DNA of 28,296 nt from Lysobacterales bacterium (GCA_021648045.1 JAKITM010000024.1:1-28296); one strand, 5' to 3'; positions 15,152-23,686 are shown, counted from the stretch's first letter. The notes: generated by a model from the sequence alone, not told the origin. Numbers and translations: made by a program.

Positions 15152-15796
15152 ATGATGACTGTAACTATCCCAACATTAAAAGACTGGTTTAGCTCCAAAC
15201 GCGGTAAGGCATTACTGCAGCAGGAGCAGAAAGTGCTCAGGCACTGTTTGCAAGCGTATGTTGGCGATGCGGCGTTGTTTCTGGGGCCTGAAGCGGTATT
15301 GCGAGACTTGCCACTGGATCAGTGCAAAGGTGATGTTTTTCAGAGCCATAGCAAGCGATTTACTGATGGTAGCGTTGAATTTTCCGGTCAGCAGGTTTCT
15401 ACTGAAAAATCTTGGTCGTTTGCCAGTGAAAGCTTGGATATGGTATTACTTAGCCACTCGTTACCGACAATAGGTACAGCTGAATTATTAGCCGAGGCCT
15501 GGCGGGTTTTAGCCCCACAAGGCCAGTTGCTGGTCAGTGTTTTGCATGATCAGGAGAGTCCGCTAAATCTTTCTGACAGTCTTCTTGTACAAGCGATGTC
15601 CAGACTGCCGCAGCCGGCTGATGATGATCGCCATTATTGCGGAAAGTTAGGTTTAAAATGGACGGCCACTGCACCGCAAATCATCAATCAACTGTGCCCT
15701 TTGCGAATTTTGCAGTGGCAAAAGCGTAAACCGGGTATGGTCGGGAAATTAAAATTCAGCTTGCCGAAAGCGGGTTCAAGCTGGGAATACACCTAA
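15152..15796 (+). CDS. YafS-like class I SAM-dependent methyltransferase
   Basis: A 214-residue protein resembling the Methyltransf_11 group. The late core is recognisable: SLDMVLLSHSLPTIGTAELL, then EAWRVLAPQGQLLVSV, which form strands 4 and 5 of the Rossmann-like fold. The first SAM-binding loop, usually GxGxG, is degenerate (LFLGPEAVLRD), so binding may be altered. The substrate is unknown. Its identification rests partly on position: gloB, this gene, rnhA and dnaQ occur in the gloB-yafS-rnhA-dnaQ order of E. coli. The start could be either of two adjacent ATG codons. Confidence 0.8.
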   Translation: MMTVTIPTLKDWFSSKRGKALLQQEQKVLRHCLQAYVGDAALFLGPEAVLRDLPLDQCKGDVFQSHSKRFTDGSVEFSGQQVSTEKSWSFASESLDMVLLSHSLPTIGTAELLAEAWRVLAPQGQLLVSVLHDQESPLNLSDSLLVQAMSRLPQPADDDRHYCGKLGLKWTATAPQIINQLCPLRILQWQKRKPGMVGKLKFSLPKAGSSWEYT

Positions 15797-15818
15797 GTAT
15801 ATTGAATAAGGCTAAGCA

Positions 15819-16250
15819 ATGAAGGTAGAACTGCACACAGACGGTGCTTGTAGCGGCAACCCCGGCCCGGGAGGTTGGGGCGCACTACTGCGTTACGGCC
15901 GCGAGGAAAAAGAGCTCAGTGGTGGGCAAAAGGACACTACCAATAACCAGATGGAATTGATGGCGGTGATTCGCGGCCTGGAATACCTCAAACGCGGGGT
16001 TCACCTCGACCTGTATACCGACTCGACCTATGTGCTTAAAGGTGCCACCGAATGGATGACCAACTGGAAAAAGAAAGGCTGGAAAAATAGCGCGGGTAAG
16101 GCAGTCAAAAACCGGGAATTATGGGAGCGTTTAGAAAAAGCCATGCATCGGCATACTATAGACTGGCATTGGGTAAAGGGCCACAGCGGCAATGTCGATA
16201 ATGAACGCGCCGACGAACTGGCCCGTTCAGCCATTCCAAAAATTCGATAA
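15819..16250 (+). CDS. rnhA: ribonuclease HI
   Basis: RNase HI cuts the RNA strand of RNA-DNA hybrids and removes R-loops and primers. The 143-residue protein has all catalytic carboxylates: D8 in HTDGACSGNPG, E46 in NNQMELMAV, D68 in LYTDSTYV and D132 in NERADELA. The catalytic-loop H122 is in VKGHSGN, and the basic handle WMTNWKKKGWKNSAGK is intact. The length is that of short bacterial RNase HI. It lies 22 nt after the methyltransferase gene and 16 nt before dnaQ, so all three are co-directional here. In E. coli, rnhA and dnaQ are divergent. Confidence 0.98.
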   Translation: MKVELHTDGACSGNPGPGGWGALLRYGREEKELSGGQKDTTNNQMELMAVIRGLEYLKRGVHLDLYTDSTYVLKGATEWMTNWKKKGWKNSAGKAVKNRELWERLEKAMHRHTIDWHWVKGHSGNVDNERADELARSAIPKIR

Positions 16251-16266
16251 AGAAGAAATAGAGATT

Positions 16267-16968
16267 ATGCGGCAAATTGTTCTGGATACAGAAACCACCG
16301 GCTTAGAAGTTACCCAGGGCCACCGGATTATTGAAATTGGTGCGCTGGAACTGCTTGAGCGCCAGCCTACTGGGAAACAGTTTCACTACTACCTCAATCC
16401 TGAGCGCGCAGTAGATGCCGGGGCCATGGAAGTGCATGGTATCAGCAACGATTTCCTTAAAGATAAACCCCTGTTTACTGATGTTGTTAGCGAGTTTATG
16501 GCGTTTATCGAAGGTGCTGAGCTGATTATCCATAATGCATCATTTGATCTGGGCTTCCTCGACTATGAGTTGTCGCTGTTAGATCAAGGTTACGGCAAGA
16601 TTAAAGACAGTTGTAGTATTTTAGATACCTTGCTAATGGCGCGTGAAATGCGTCCGGGGCAGCGTAACTCATTGGATGCATTGTGTAAGTTTTACGATAT
16701 CGACAATACCAGCCGAACTTTGCATGGTGCGTTGTTGGATGCGCAGATCCTGACAGATGTATACCTAGCCATGACCGGTGGGCAAACAGATTTGAGTCTA
16801 AGCATTGCCGGTCAAGACACTGAAGATCATCCGGTAGAAAAAATCCCCGCCAGCGAGCGCGGTGAAGTAACTATAATTCGTGCCAGCGCCGAAGAGTTGA
16901 GCCTACACCAACAACGACTCGAAGATATTAATAAAGCCAGCGATGGCCAGTGCGTCTGGACCCGGTAG
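16267..16968 (+). CDS. dnaQ: DNA polymerase III epsilon subunit (proofreading exonuclease)
   Basis: Epsilon is the 3'-5' proofreading exonuclease of the replicative polymerase core. The start at 16267 gives MRQIVLDTETTG, matching the family; an in-frame ATG at 16192 lies inside rnhA and is rejected. The 233-residue product has the complete DEDDh set: D7 and E9 in LDTETTG, D94 in HNASFDLGF, and H153 and D158 in HGALLDAQIL. A short motif QTDLSLS (~residue 175) resembles the clamp-binding site of E. coli epsilon, and the C-terminus is the polymerase-tethering tail. Its TAG stop codon is the outermost triplet of the palindromic repeat at 16966-17059. Confidence 0.97.
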   Translation: MRQIVLDTETTGLEVTQGHRIIEIGALELLERQPTGKQFHYYLNPERAVDAGAMEVHGISNDFLKDKPLFTDVVSEFMAFIEGAELIIHNASFDLGFLDYELSLLDQGYGKIKDSCSILDTLLMAREMRPGQRNSLDALCKFYDIDNTSRTLHGALLDAQILTDVYLAMTGGQTDLSLSIAGQDTEDHPVEKIPASERGEVTIIRASAEELSLHQQRLEDINKASDGQCVWTR

Positions 16969-17059
16969 GGTAGGCATTTATGCCCACGCGCAAAATTCCC
17001 GTATTAGAATAAATTCCCAATATAGCCACCCGAACGCGTGGGCATAAATGCCCACCCTA
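16966..17059. repeat. 94-nt palindromic repeat element between dnaQ and mltF
   Basis: The left arm (16966-16990, TAGGGTAGGCATTTATGCCC then ACGCG) and the right arm (17035-17059, CGCGTGGGCATAAATGCCCA then CCCTA) are inverted copies of 25 nt with one mismatch, separated by 44 nt. The right arm also holds the perfect palindrome GTGGGCATAAATGCCCAC. Each tip reads TAG outward-in and supplies the stop codon of a convergent gene, dnaQ on the left and mltF on the right. A related copy is at 20115-20188. It could act as a bidirectional 3'-end structure. Confidence 0.9.
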
Positions 17060-18484
17060 GGTGTCCATTCGGTCGTTTTCTGCTTGGTCTAGAGCTGGGT
17101 GGTTGCGGTCTTGCATCCAGCGTAGGGTATTGGCGTACTCGCGGATGTTTTTAACATATTTTACTGCTTCATAACCACGGGTATAACCATAGCGGGTTTT
17201 TGAATACCACTTTTCCTGGCTGAGCAAGGGCAGAGTATCTTCAACATCGGCCCAGCTGTCTGGATCACCGCCCTGGCTTTGGGTGAGGCGGCGCGCATCC
17301 TCAAGATGACCATAGCCGAGGTTATAAGCCGCTAGCGCCATCCACAGGCGATCGGGCATTGGAATTCGCGCGGGTACTTTTTTTAACAGTTGGTTGATAT
17401 AGCGAGCACCGCCTTCGATACTTTGTGTTGGGTCTTCACGGTCCGCAACGCCAAGGTGTGTGGCGGTCTGTTTAGTTAACATCATTATTCCACGAACACC
17501 CGTGAATGAAACCGCATCCGGATCCCAGCGGGACTCCTGATAACCCATAGCCGCCAGTAATTCCCATTCAAGTTTGTGAGTGTCTGCCACTTCAAGAAAA
17601 ATGGGCAGCACTGCTGGCAGGCGCTTTTTTAATTGCGCCATAAAGGTGTACATACCCACATGCCCAAGTTTATCTGATTGCTGAAAATATTTTAATTTGA
17701 ATTGGGCGAGTTGTTGGCTCTCTTTAAGCTCTGTGAAATATGCTTGGCTGGCGGTTAGCAGGCTACTATCATCCGACTGAAGTACCCAGGCAAGCGGGCG
17801 TGCCTTGCCAAGGCTGAAGCCTTTTCTCACCAACGGGAAATAGTTCTGGTTTATATCAAAAACCAGCGAATCAACAATGGCGTAATCAATAATGCCTTCA
17901 GCAATTGCAGTGAATAGATCTTCTGCACTACTGTCATCATCGGCCTGCCAGCTCAACTGTGGCAGCGCCAGTTGAGCCTCGACTAACTCCGCCTCATGGC
18001 TGGAGCCGGCAATTACCCGGATACGATTACCGATAAGATCTGTCAGTTTGCGCGGTTTTTTATAACCGCGCCGATAGACTACAACAGAATCAACAAGCTC
18101 ATAATCAGGCCCGAAGCTTAGGTGTTTTTCACGCTCGGGTGTGCGGCTAACATTGGCAGCGATCAGGTCTCCACGGTCTGCGCCCAGCATGGGAAACATG
18201 TCCTGAAAGCGCTCTGCCGGTATAATTTCTAATTCCACCTCAAGTGAATCGGCAAAGCCTTTCACCAGGTCGTATTCAAACCCAGTATTACCATCCCGCC
18301 CGAGATACCAAGAAGTAGCACCGTTACGGGTGATCATGCTCAGATAGCCGCGCGCTTGGATTTGCTCCACTCGGTTGAGCTCATCATTCCCCGAGCTAAT
18401 AAAAAACAGCGAGAGCAGAACAATAACCACGCCGGTAAACGGTTTACTCAGTAGTTTGAATAGGCTTTTAAAATTCGTATTCAA
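17057..18484 (-). CDS. mltF: membrane-bound lytic murein transglycosylase F
   Basis: MltF is an outer-membrane-associated lytic transglycosylase with a regulatory solute-binding-like domain. The 475-residue product has a hydrophobic N-terminus (~17-33), a periplasmic SBP_bac_3 domain (~40-265, with NTGFEYDLVKGFADSLEV and RIRVIAGSS), and an SLT domain (~295-450). The SLT domain carries catalytic E317 in AMGYQESRWDPDAVS, followed by TGVRGIMMLT and AAYNLGYGH. The start is TTG at 18484, with GAGGT about 8 nt upstream, and no better ATG is available. Its TAG stop lies in the palindromic repeat shared with dnaQ. It is divergent from gltX. Confidence 0.95.
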   Translation of the reverse strand: MNTNFKSLFKLLSKPFTGVVIVLLSLFFISSGNDELNRVEQIQARGYLSMITRNGATSWYLGRDGNTGFEYDLVKGFADSLEVELEIIPAERFQDMFPMLGADRGDLIAANVSRTPEREKHLSFGPDYELVDSVVVYRRGYKKPRKLTDLIGNRIRVIAGSSHEAELVEAQLALPQLSWQADDDSSAEDLFTAIAEGIIDYAIVDSLVFDINQNYFPLVRKGFSLGKARPLAWVLQSDDSSLLTASQAYFTELKESQQLAQFKLKYFQQSDKLGHVGMYTFMAQLKKRLPAVLPIFLEVADTHKLEWELLAAMGYQESRWDPDAVSFTGVRGIMMLTKQTATHLGVADREDPTQSIEGGARYINQLLKKVPARIPMPDRLWMALAAYNLGYGHLEDARRLTQSQGGDPDSWADVEDTLPLLSQEKWYSKTRYGYTRGYEAVKYVKNIREYANTLRWMQDRNHPALDQAENDRMDT

Positions 18485-18623
18485 AAAAAAACCTCAAGAG
18501 GAACTGAGCATATCTTAACGGATAAACAGCTTCGAGGTTAGGGCAGTGCTCGACTTCGCTTATGCTGGATTAATTGACATTGTTATAAGCCCCGCGTTCG
18601 GTATCTTTTTTTCGATTAACTAA

Positions 18624-18655
18624 TTGAATAAAGCACCCGCTGTTTCTGTTAAAAT
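18624..18655 (+). promoter_or_regulatory. weak candidate promoter for gltX
   Basis: TTGAAT (18624-18629) and TAAAAT (18650-18655) or GTTAAA (18648-18653) lie ahead of gltX, with 20 or 18 bp spacing. The spacing is not ideal and the site is offered only as the best match in the interval. Confidence 0.3.
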
Positions 18656-18714
18656 TTACGCCATCGTAGTAAAGCATGAATTGCTATTTCCGTCTCAACA
18701 ATGAAAAAATTAAT

Positions 18715-20136
18715 ATGACAATACGAACTCGTTTTGCCCCTAGCCCCACCGGTTTATTACATGTGGGCGGTGCCCGTACCGCATTATTTTCCTATTTGCA
18801 TGCGCGTGCCAATAATGGAAAATTTATTCTACGGATTGAAGACACTGATATCGAGCGCTCTACAGAAGAATCTATCCAGGCGATTATGGATGGCATGAAC
18901 TGGTTAGGGCTGGGTTGGGACGAAGGCCCGATATTCCAAACCGATCGCTTCCCTCGATATCATGAAATAATCAGACAGTTAACAACAGAAAATAAGGCAT
19001 ACCCCTGCTTCTGTAGTAAAGATCGTCTGGAAAAACTTCGGGCAGGGCAGATGGAAGCCGGGCTGAAGCCACGCTACGATGGTAAGTGCCGGGGTATGGA
19101 TTCAGCTGATGCACCTACAGAAATAAAACCGGTAACTCGTTTCCGCAACCCCTTGCAGGGTGCTGTGGAATGGACTGATTTGGTGCGTGGCTCTATCAGT
19201 ATTTCCAATGAAGAATTGGATGACCTTATCATTGCCCGTCCGGACGGTTCCCCAACTTACAATTTTACTGTTGTTGTTGATGATATGGATATGGGTATTA
19301 CCCATGTAATTCGCGGAGATGACCATATCAATAATACCCCGCGACAAATTAATATTTATCAGGCATTGAATGCGGAACCACCGTTGTTCGGACATGTACC
19401 CATGATTTTGGGAGAAGACGGTGCCAGGCTATCTAAACGCCACGGGGCAGTTGGTGTTACCCAGTATCGGGATGATGGCTACCTGCCTGAAGCTCTGTTG
19501 AATTATCTGGTGCGTTTGGGTTGGTCGCATGGGGATGAAGAAGTATTCAGTGTTGAGGATATGATTCGTTTGTTCGATATTACTGATGTGAATCGCAAAC
19601 CTTCCAGTTTTAATACTGAAAAGCTGAACTGGCTGAACCAGCACTGGATGAGAACCCTTCCTGCCACAAAAGTGGCCGAAGCGTTAGCCTGGCAGTTTGA
19701 ATTACTAGGTATAGACAGCACAACAGGACCAGCACTGACAGATATTGTCGATGTACAGGCAGAGCGGGTTAAGACTTTAAAAGAAATGGCAGAGCTAAGC
19801 CGGATGTTTTATGAGGACTTTGAAGCATTTGACGCCAATGCGGCGAAGAAAAATCTGCGCCCGGTCAGTCGTGAGCCGGTTGAGGCGATTCGATCTGCGC
19901 TCGAATCTATTCAAGACTGGAATCCACAGAACCTGCATCAGGCAATCATCGATACGGCAGAAAGCATGGGTCTTAATATGGGTAAAATCGCCCAACCCCT
20001 GCGTGTTGCGGTCTGCGGTAGCGGAGTGTCACCCTCAATTGATAAAACCTTATGGCTGGTAGGCAAACAACGCTGCCTACAGCGAATAGATATGGCACTG
20101 GAGTTTATTGCAAAACGCGCAAAACTCACAAACTAG
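18715..20136 (+). CDS. gltX: glutamyl-tRNA synthetase
   Basis: Class I synthetase that charges tRNA-Glu with glutamate. The start at 18715 gives MTIRTRFAPSPTGLLHVGGA, the usual opening; an ATG at 18676 would add 13 atypical residues and has no better ribosome site. The 473-residue protein shows the HIGH-type motif HVGG (16-19) and the KMSKS-type motif LSKRHG (~240). Cysteine ligands of the zinc-binding insert appear as PCFCSK and GKCRGM, but the final His ligand of E. coli is not evident. The last seven codons and the TAG stop lie inside a repeat related to the dnaQ-mltF element, so the extreme C-terminus (AKRAKLTN) is repeat-encoded. Confidence 0.97.
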   Translation: MTIRTRFAPSPTGLLHVGGARTALFSYLHARANNGKFILRIEDTDIERSTEESIQAIMDGMNWLGLGWDEGPIFQTDRFPRYHEIIRQLTTENKAYPCFCSKDRLEKLRAGQMEAGLKPRYDGKCRGMDSADAPTEIKPVTRFRNPLQGAVEWTDLVRGSISISNEELDDLIIARPDGSPTYNFTVVVDDMDMGITHVIRGDDHINNTPRQINIYQALNAEPPLFGHVPMILGEDGARLSKRHGAVGVTQYRDDGYLPEALLNYLVRLGWSHGDEEVFSVEDMIRLFDITDVNRKPSSFNTEKLNWLNQHWMRTLPATKVAEALAWQFELLGIDSTTGPALTDIVDVQAERVKTLKEMAELSRMFYEDFEAFDANAAKKNLRPVSREPVEAIRSALESIQDWNPQNLHQAIIDTAESMGLNMGKIAQPLRVAVCGSGVSPSIDKTLWLVGKQRCLQRIDMALEFIAKRAKLTN

Positions 20137-20188
20137 AATAAATTTTCAATAAAATCTTCACAACGCGTGGGCATAAATGCCCACCCTA
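20115..20188. repeat. second copy of the palindromic repeat, overlapping the 3' end of gltX
   Basis: These 74 nt align without gaps to 16986-17059 with 60 identities by hand count. Identity is complete in ACGCGCAAAA at the start, TAGAATAAATT in the middle and the last 26 nt (ACGCGTGGGCATAAATGCCC then ACCCTA). The left arm of the full element (16966-16985) has no counterpart here. The middle block supplies the TAG stop of gltX. The element again lies between convergent genes, gltX and the E2 gene, whose stop is 7 nt further on. Confidence 0.88.
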
Positions 20189-20194
20189 CCGGGG

Positions 20195-21427
20195 TTATTG
20201 CGGTAGAGCTAGATCCTCGATCATGGCTTTGAGGAAGCGGGCGGCTTCGCCACCGGTGCTAGCGCGATGATCGAAGGTCAGTGACAGCGGGATCATGCGA
20301 TGCACTTCAAAACCGCCAAGTATTGGCACCACTTCGTTGCGTAATTTACCGGCAGCGATAATGGACACACACGGTGGGGTTACAATTGGGGTGGCGTAGC
20401 GACCGGCAAAAACACCAAAGTTGGACAACACAATGGTGTAATCCTTGAGGTCTTCCGGCGGGATACTGCGATTAATGACATTATCCCGCAAGCGGTTTAT
20501 ATCACTACGGATATCGCCAGGGGATTTGCTGTGAATATCGCGTAATGCGGCCACAAACAAGCCATCTGCAGTATCCACTGCCATGCCAACATCCATGCCT
20601 TTATGCAGCATACGCATGTTTTGCTTGCCGTCATACCAGGCATTCAAGCCGGGTTCAGCCTGGGCGCCGGCCCAGAGGCAGCGTAATAAGCGCACGGTAA
20701 TATCTTGGCCGTGCTGCCAGGCATGAATATCTGCATCATCCATTAAAGTGGTGGCAACCACCTCTGAATGCGCGGCAGACATGATTCTTGCCATGGTCCG
20801 CCGAGTGCCACGAATATTTTCCCACTCGCCACTGGCTTCGACGCGGGCTGCCGGTGCTGGGGCAGGGCGACTACTAGGGCTTGCAGTTGTTGTGGTTCTT
20901 GGTGCAGGTGTTTTTGCACCTGGCGATGCAGCATAGGTCTTTACATCTTTGGCGGTAACTACCCCACCTTTGCCGGTGGCTGGCACGCTGGCAAGATCAA
21001 CTTTCAGCTTGCGTGCCATTGCTCTAACTGCCGGGGTGACTTTAACACCGCCAACTAGGGCGGCATCACTAACCACTTTATTGCTGGTTTCCATTTCGCC
21101 AACTACAGTGCCAGAGTCAGAGCTATTTTCTTCTGGCGGTGCTTCTACCGCTGGTTCTGCAGCTACTTCTTCCACTATATCGGAGGTCTCGCCTTCCACT
21201 TCAAACCCCGCCAGCGGGTCGTGGGTGTTGATAATATCGCCGGCCTGACCGTAAAACTTTACAATTTTTCCGGTATACGGGCTTGGGACCTCGACCACAG
21301 CTTTGGCGGTTTCCATAGAAACCATCGGTTGGTCTTCGGTGACCTGGTCACCTTCAGCAACCAACCATTCAACAATTTCTGCATCAGGCAGGCCTTCAGC
21401 TAGATCGGGTAATTTAAAAATCATCAT
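20195..21427 (-). CDS. 2-oxoacid dehydrogenase E2, dihydrolipoamide acyltransferase
   Basis: E2 carries the swinging lipoyl arm and transfers the acyl group to CoA. The 410-residue product has one lipoyl domain (~1-78; lipoylated K42 in METAKAVVEV), an acidic linker, an E3-binding domain (~128-167, VTPAVRAMARKLKVDL...GKGGVVTAKDV), an Ala/Pro/Thr-rich linker and a catalytic domain (~205-410). The catalytic HxxxDG motif reads HRASTGG: H387 is present but the Asp position is T391. The start overlaps the E1-beta stop by 4 nt (ATGA). No E3 gene is adjacent, so dihydrolipoamide dehydrogenase must come from elsewhere. Pyruvate, branched-chain 2-oxoacid or acetoin complexes all have this layout; the substrate cannot be fixed. 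Confidence 0.88.
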   Translation of the reverse strand: MMIFKLPDLAEGLPDAEIVEWLVAEGDQVTEDQPMVSMETAKAVVEVPSPYTGKIVKFYGQAGDIINTHDPLAGFEVEGETSDIVEEVAAEPAVEAPPEENSSDSGTVVGEMETSNKVVSDAALVGGVKVTPAVRAMARKLKVDLASVPATGKGGVVTAKDVKTYAASPGAKTPAPRTTTTASPSSRPAPAPAARVEASGEWENIRGTRRTMARIMSAAHSEVVATTLMDDADIHAWQHGQDITVRLLRCLWAGAQAEPGLNAWYDGKQNMRMLHKGMDVGMAVDTADGLFVAALRDIHSKSPGDIRSDINRLRDNVINRSIPPEDLKDYTIVLSNFGVFAGRYATPIVTPPCVSIIAAGKLRNEVVPILGGFEVHRMIPLSLTFDHRASTGGEAARFLKAMIEDLALPQ

Positions 21428-22404
21428 GAGACGGCAAAGACCTTTTTAACAGTGTTGAGGATTCGTTCTACGCTGGGTAAATACTTCATTTCCATGCGGT
21501 AGAGTGGCATAACAGTATCATAACCTGTGACCCGTTTGACCGGTGCGAGTAAATTATAGATACCGCGGTCAGCGAGGTTAGCAGCAATTTCTGCGGCTAC
21601 TCCGCAATGTCTGGCGGCTTCGGCAATAATCACACAGCGCCCGGTTTTTTCTACCGACTCAATAATGGTATCCATATCCAGAGGGCTGATAGTGGCGACA
21701 TCAATTACTTCTGCGCTGATACCCTGTTCTGCCAGTTTATCGGCGGCTTCCAGGGTTTCTTTAATCATCGCACCCCAGCTCACCAGGGTTACATCCGTAC
21801 CGTCACGCAGAATGAAACAGACATCCAGAGGCAGTTCTTCGCCATCGTCTTCGACTTCTTCTTTGCCCCAGCGGTAAATTCGCTTAGGTTCCATAAATAC
21901 CACCGGGTCGGGATCGCGAATAGCAGCCAATAGCAGCCCATAAGCGCGACTGGGAGAGGAGGGAATTACCACTCGAATACCCGGCATATGTGCAAACATA
22001 GCCTCTGTAGATTCAGAATGATGCTCCGGTGCATGAATACCACCACCAAATGGCATGCGCAGAACCATTGGGCAGCTCAAACGGCCACGGGTGCGGTGGC
22101 GCATACGCCCGGCATGGGAAATCATGTGGTCGACCATAGCGTATACAAAACCCATAAACTGGGCTTCTATTACCGGTCGCATACCTTGAGCAGCCATGCC
22201 GACAGCCATACCGCAAATCATAGTTTCAGCCAATGGGGTGTCGATGACGCGTAAATCGCCAAACTCTTCCTGCAGGCCTGATGTGGCTCTGAAAACACCA
22301 CCATTAATGCCAATATCCTCACCCATGAGGACCATATCTTTATCCGCACGAAGTTCTGAACCCATGGCCATGCTGAGGGCTTCAACCATTGCTACCTTAG
22401 GCAT
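21424..22404 (-). CDS. 2-oxoacid dehydrogenase E1 beta subunit
   Basis: The 326-residue beta subunit pairs with E1-alpha to form the thiamine-diphosphate site. Family signatures are VLMGEDIGINGGVFRATSGL (~26-45), VIDTPLAETMICGMAVGMA with the TPP-activating Glu, EAQFMGFVY, and MPFGGGIHAPEHHSES (~117-132). Near the C-terminus are SWGAMIKETLEAADKL and EVIDVATISPLD, typical of the transketolase C domain. The length is normal. It overlaps the E1-alpha stop (TAATG) and the E2 start (ATGA), so the three subunits are translated as a coupled unit. I would expect a pyruvate or branched-chain substrate but do not assign one. Confidence 0.93.
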   Translation of the reverse strand: MPKVAMVEALSMAMGSELRADKDMVLMGEDIGINGGVFRATSGLQEEFGDLRVIDTPLAETMICGMAVGMAAQGMRPVIEAQFMGFVYAMVDHMISHAGRMRHRTRGRLSCPMVLRMPFGGGIHAPEHHSESTEAMFAHMPGIRVVIPSSPSRAYGLLLAAIRDPDPVVFMEPKRIYRWGKEEVEDDGEELPLDVCFILRDGTDVTLVSWGAMIKETLEAADKLAEQGISAEVIDVATISPLDMDTIIESVEKTGRCVIIAEAARHCGVAAEIAANLADRGIYNLLAPVKRVTGYDTVMPLYRMEMKYLPSVERILNTVKKVFAVS

Positions 22405-23486
22405 TATTCAGCCTCCTTTAAGGCAAATTCTTTTTGTGCTTGTAAGTCATGCGGTAACTCCGCATACATATAATCAAACATGGAGGCTATCCCCGGGGAG
22501 GGGGTGTTTAGATATTCCTTAACTGCAATATCTATCATTTTTGCCACCTCTTTTTCCAGTTCTGACTGTTTTTTATCATCCCACTGCCCTTCACTTTCAA
22601 GGTATTTACGCAGGCGGGCGATAGGTTCTGATTTCCAGGCTTCTTCAACTTCTGCATCTTCGCGATAACGACTAGCATCATCTGCCGTGGTGTGATCTGT
22701 GAGGCGATAGGTGATCATTTCGACGACACTGGCACCGTTGCCATTGCGGGCCCGTTCGATAGCTTCTTCCATCACTAGATGACTGGCGATGTAATCATTA
22801 CCATCAACTTGAACGGAGTGTAGGCCTGCACCCAAGCCTTTCTGTGCTAGCGTTTTGGCGCTGTTTTGTTTTGAGCGCGGTACGGAAATGGCCCACTGAT
22901 TGTTCATAATCACGATAACCAAGGGTAGGTTATAGGCACTGGCAGCATTAATGGCTTCCAGGACATCGCCTTTAGAGCTACCGCCATCGCCTACAACGGT
23001 GACGGCCACGCGTTTTTCATCGCGCAGTTTGTAAACCATGGCAGCACCGGCAGCATGCAGGCACTGGGTTGCAATTGGTACACACCAGGCAAAATCATGG
23101 CGTGGGCCGGAATAATCGTTGCCGCGCTCGTCGCCACCCCAATAGAGCAGGATTTCTGTCATTGTTACGCCGCGGTATAACTGGGTTCCGTAGTCTCGAT
23201 ACATGGGTGCAAAACAATCTTCATCGCGCATTGCTGAACCGATGGCGATTTGTGCCGCCTCATGCCCGAGGCAAGAGGCATAAGTTCCCAGTTTGCCAGT
23301 CCTTTGCAGGGCAATCGCTTTAAAATCAAAAGTCCGGGTTTGAACCATAAGTTTGTATATCGAAATCAATTTTTCGAAATCTTTAGCCAACTCAGGGGTA
23401 TCATCCCCGATAAGGCGACCATCGCGATCGAGAAACTGGTGATACTCAACTGAAAAAGAAGCAACCGTTGCAGACATTTTCTTCAT
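22404..23486 (-). CDS. 2-oxoacid dehydrogenase E1 alpha subunit
   Basis: The 360-residue alpha subunit binds thiamine diphosphate through VVGDGGSSKGDVLEAINAAS and NLPLVIVIMNNQWAIS, the GDG-(x)-N motif. The phosphorylation-loop region reads YRLTDHTTADDASRYRE, closer to the alpha2beta2 E1 of Bacillus-type pyruvate and branched-chain complexes than to the one-chain AceE of most enteric bacteria. The ATG at 23486 is annotated. The ATG at 23477 (MSATVASFS) has a better-placed AGGA 8 nt upstream and may be the true start. The gene is first in the E1-alpha, E1-beta, E2 operon and is preceded by a candidate promoter at 23588-23616. Confidence 0.92.
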   Translation of the reverse strand: MKKMSATVASFSVEYHQFLDRDGRLIGDDTPELAKDFEKLISIYKLMVQTRTFDFKAIALQRTGKLGTYASCLGHEAAQIAIGSAMRDEDCFAPMYRDYGTQLYRGVTMTEILLYWGGDERGNDYSGPRHDFAWCVPIATQCLHAAGAAMVYKLRDEKRVAVTVVGDGGSSKGDVLEAINAASAYNLPLVIVIMNNQWAISVPRSKQNSAKTLAQKGLGAGLHSVQVDGNDYIASHLVMEEAIERARNGNGASVVEMITYRLTDHTTADDASRYREDAEVEEAWKSEPIARLRKYLESEGQWDDKKQSELEKEVAKMIDIAVKEYLNTPSPGIASMFDYMYAELPHDLQAQKEFALKEAE

Positions 23487-23587
23487 CCTGTTATTCTATT
23501 GTGTGTGGGTGATGCCGGGTGTTACGGGCAATCGTTTGGTTTACCTGATAGCCGGGCTTTATTTCCACCCGGCTAGGGTGATACGCT

Positions 23588-23616
23588 ATTATACTCCCGC
23601 AGACCGCTGAGTTTAA
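23588..23616 (-). promoter_or_regulatory. candidate promoter of the E1-E2 operon
   Basis: On the minus strand, TATAAT (23593-23588) is preceded at 17 bp by TTAAAC (23616-23611). Transcription would begin about 100 nt before the E1-alpha start. An AGCCGGG/CCCGGCT hairpin (23550-23574) lies in the resulting leader, and a GAGTTT/AAACTC dyad (23609-23625) overlaps the -35. Confidence 0.4.
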
Positions 23617-23686
23617 ACAAAACTCGGAAATTAATTTAGTGCTAGCGGATAAAAGCCATAACCAGACCCGCCGGACGCTGGTTCAT

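Noticed and set aside
16192..16266. Earlier dnaQ start inside rnhA
   Set aside because: It would add 25 residues that overlap rnhA, and MRQIVLDTETTG matches the known DnaQ start region.
18676..18714. Earlier gltX start
   Set aside because: GluRS proteins start just before the RTRFAPSPTG motif, and the extra 13 residues have no support.
20195..23486. Assignment of the E1-E2 operon to a named substrate (pdh, bkd or aco)
   Set aside because: The motifs fit several alpha2beta2 complexes and no substrate-specific neighbour is present.
23550..23574. AGCCGGG/CCCGGCT hairpin as a terminator or riboswitch
   Set aside because: The stem is only 7 bp, there is no T-tract on either strand, and no riboswitch core could be recognised.
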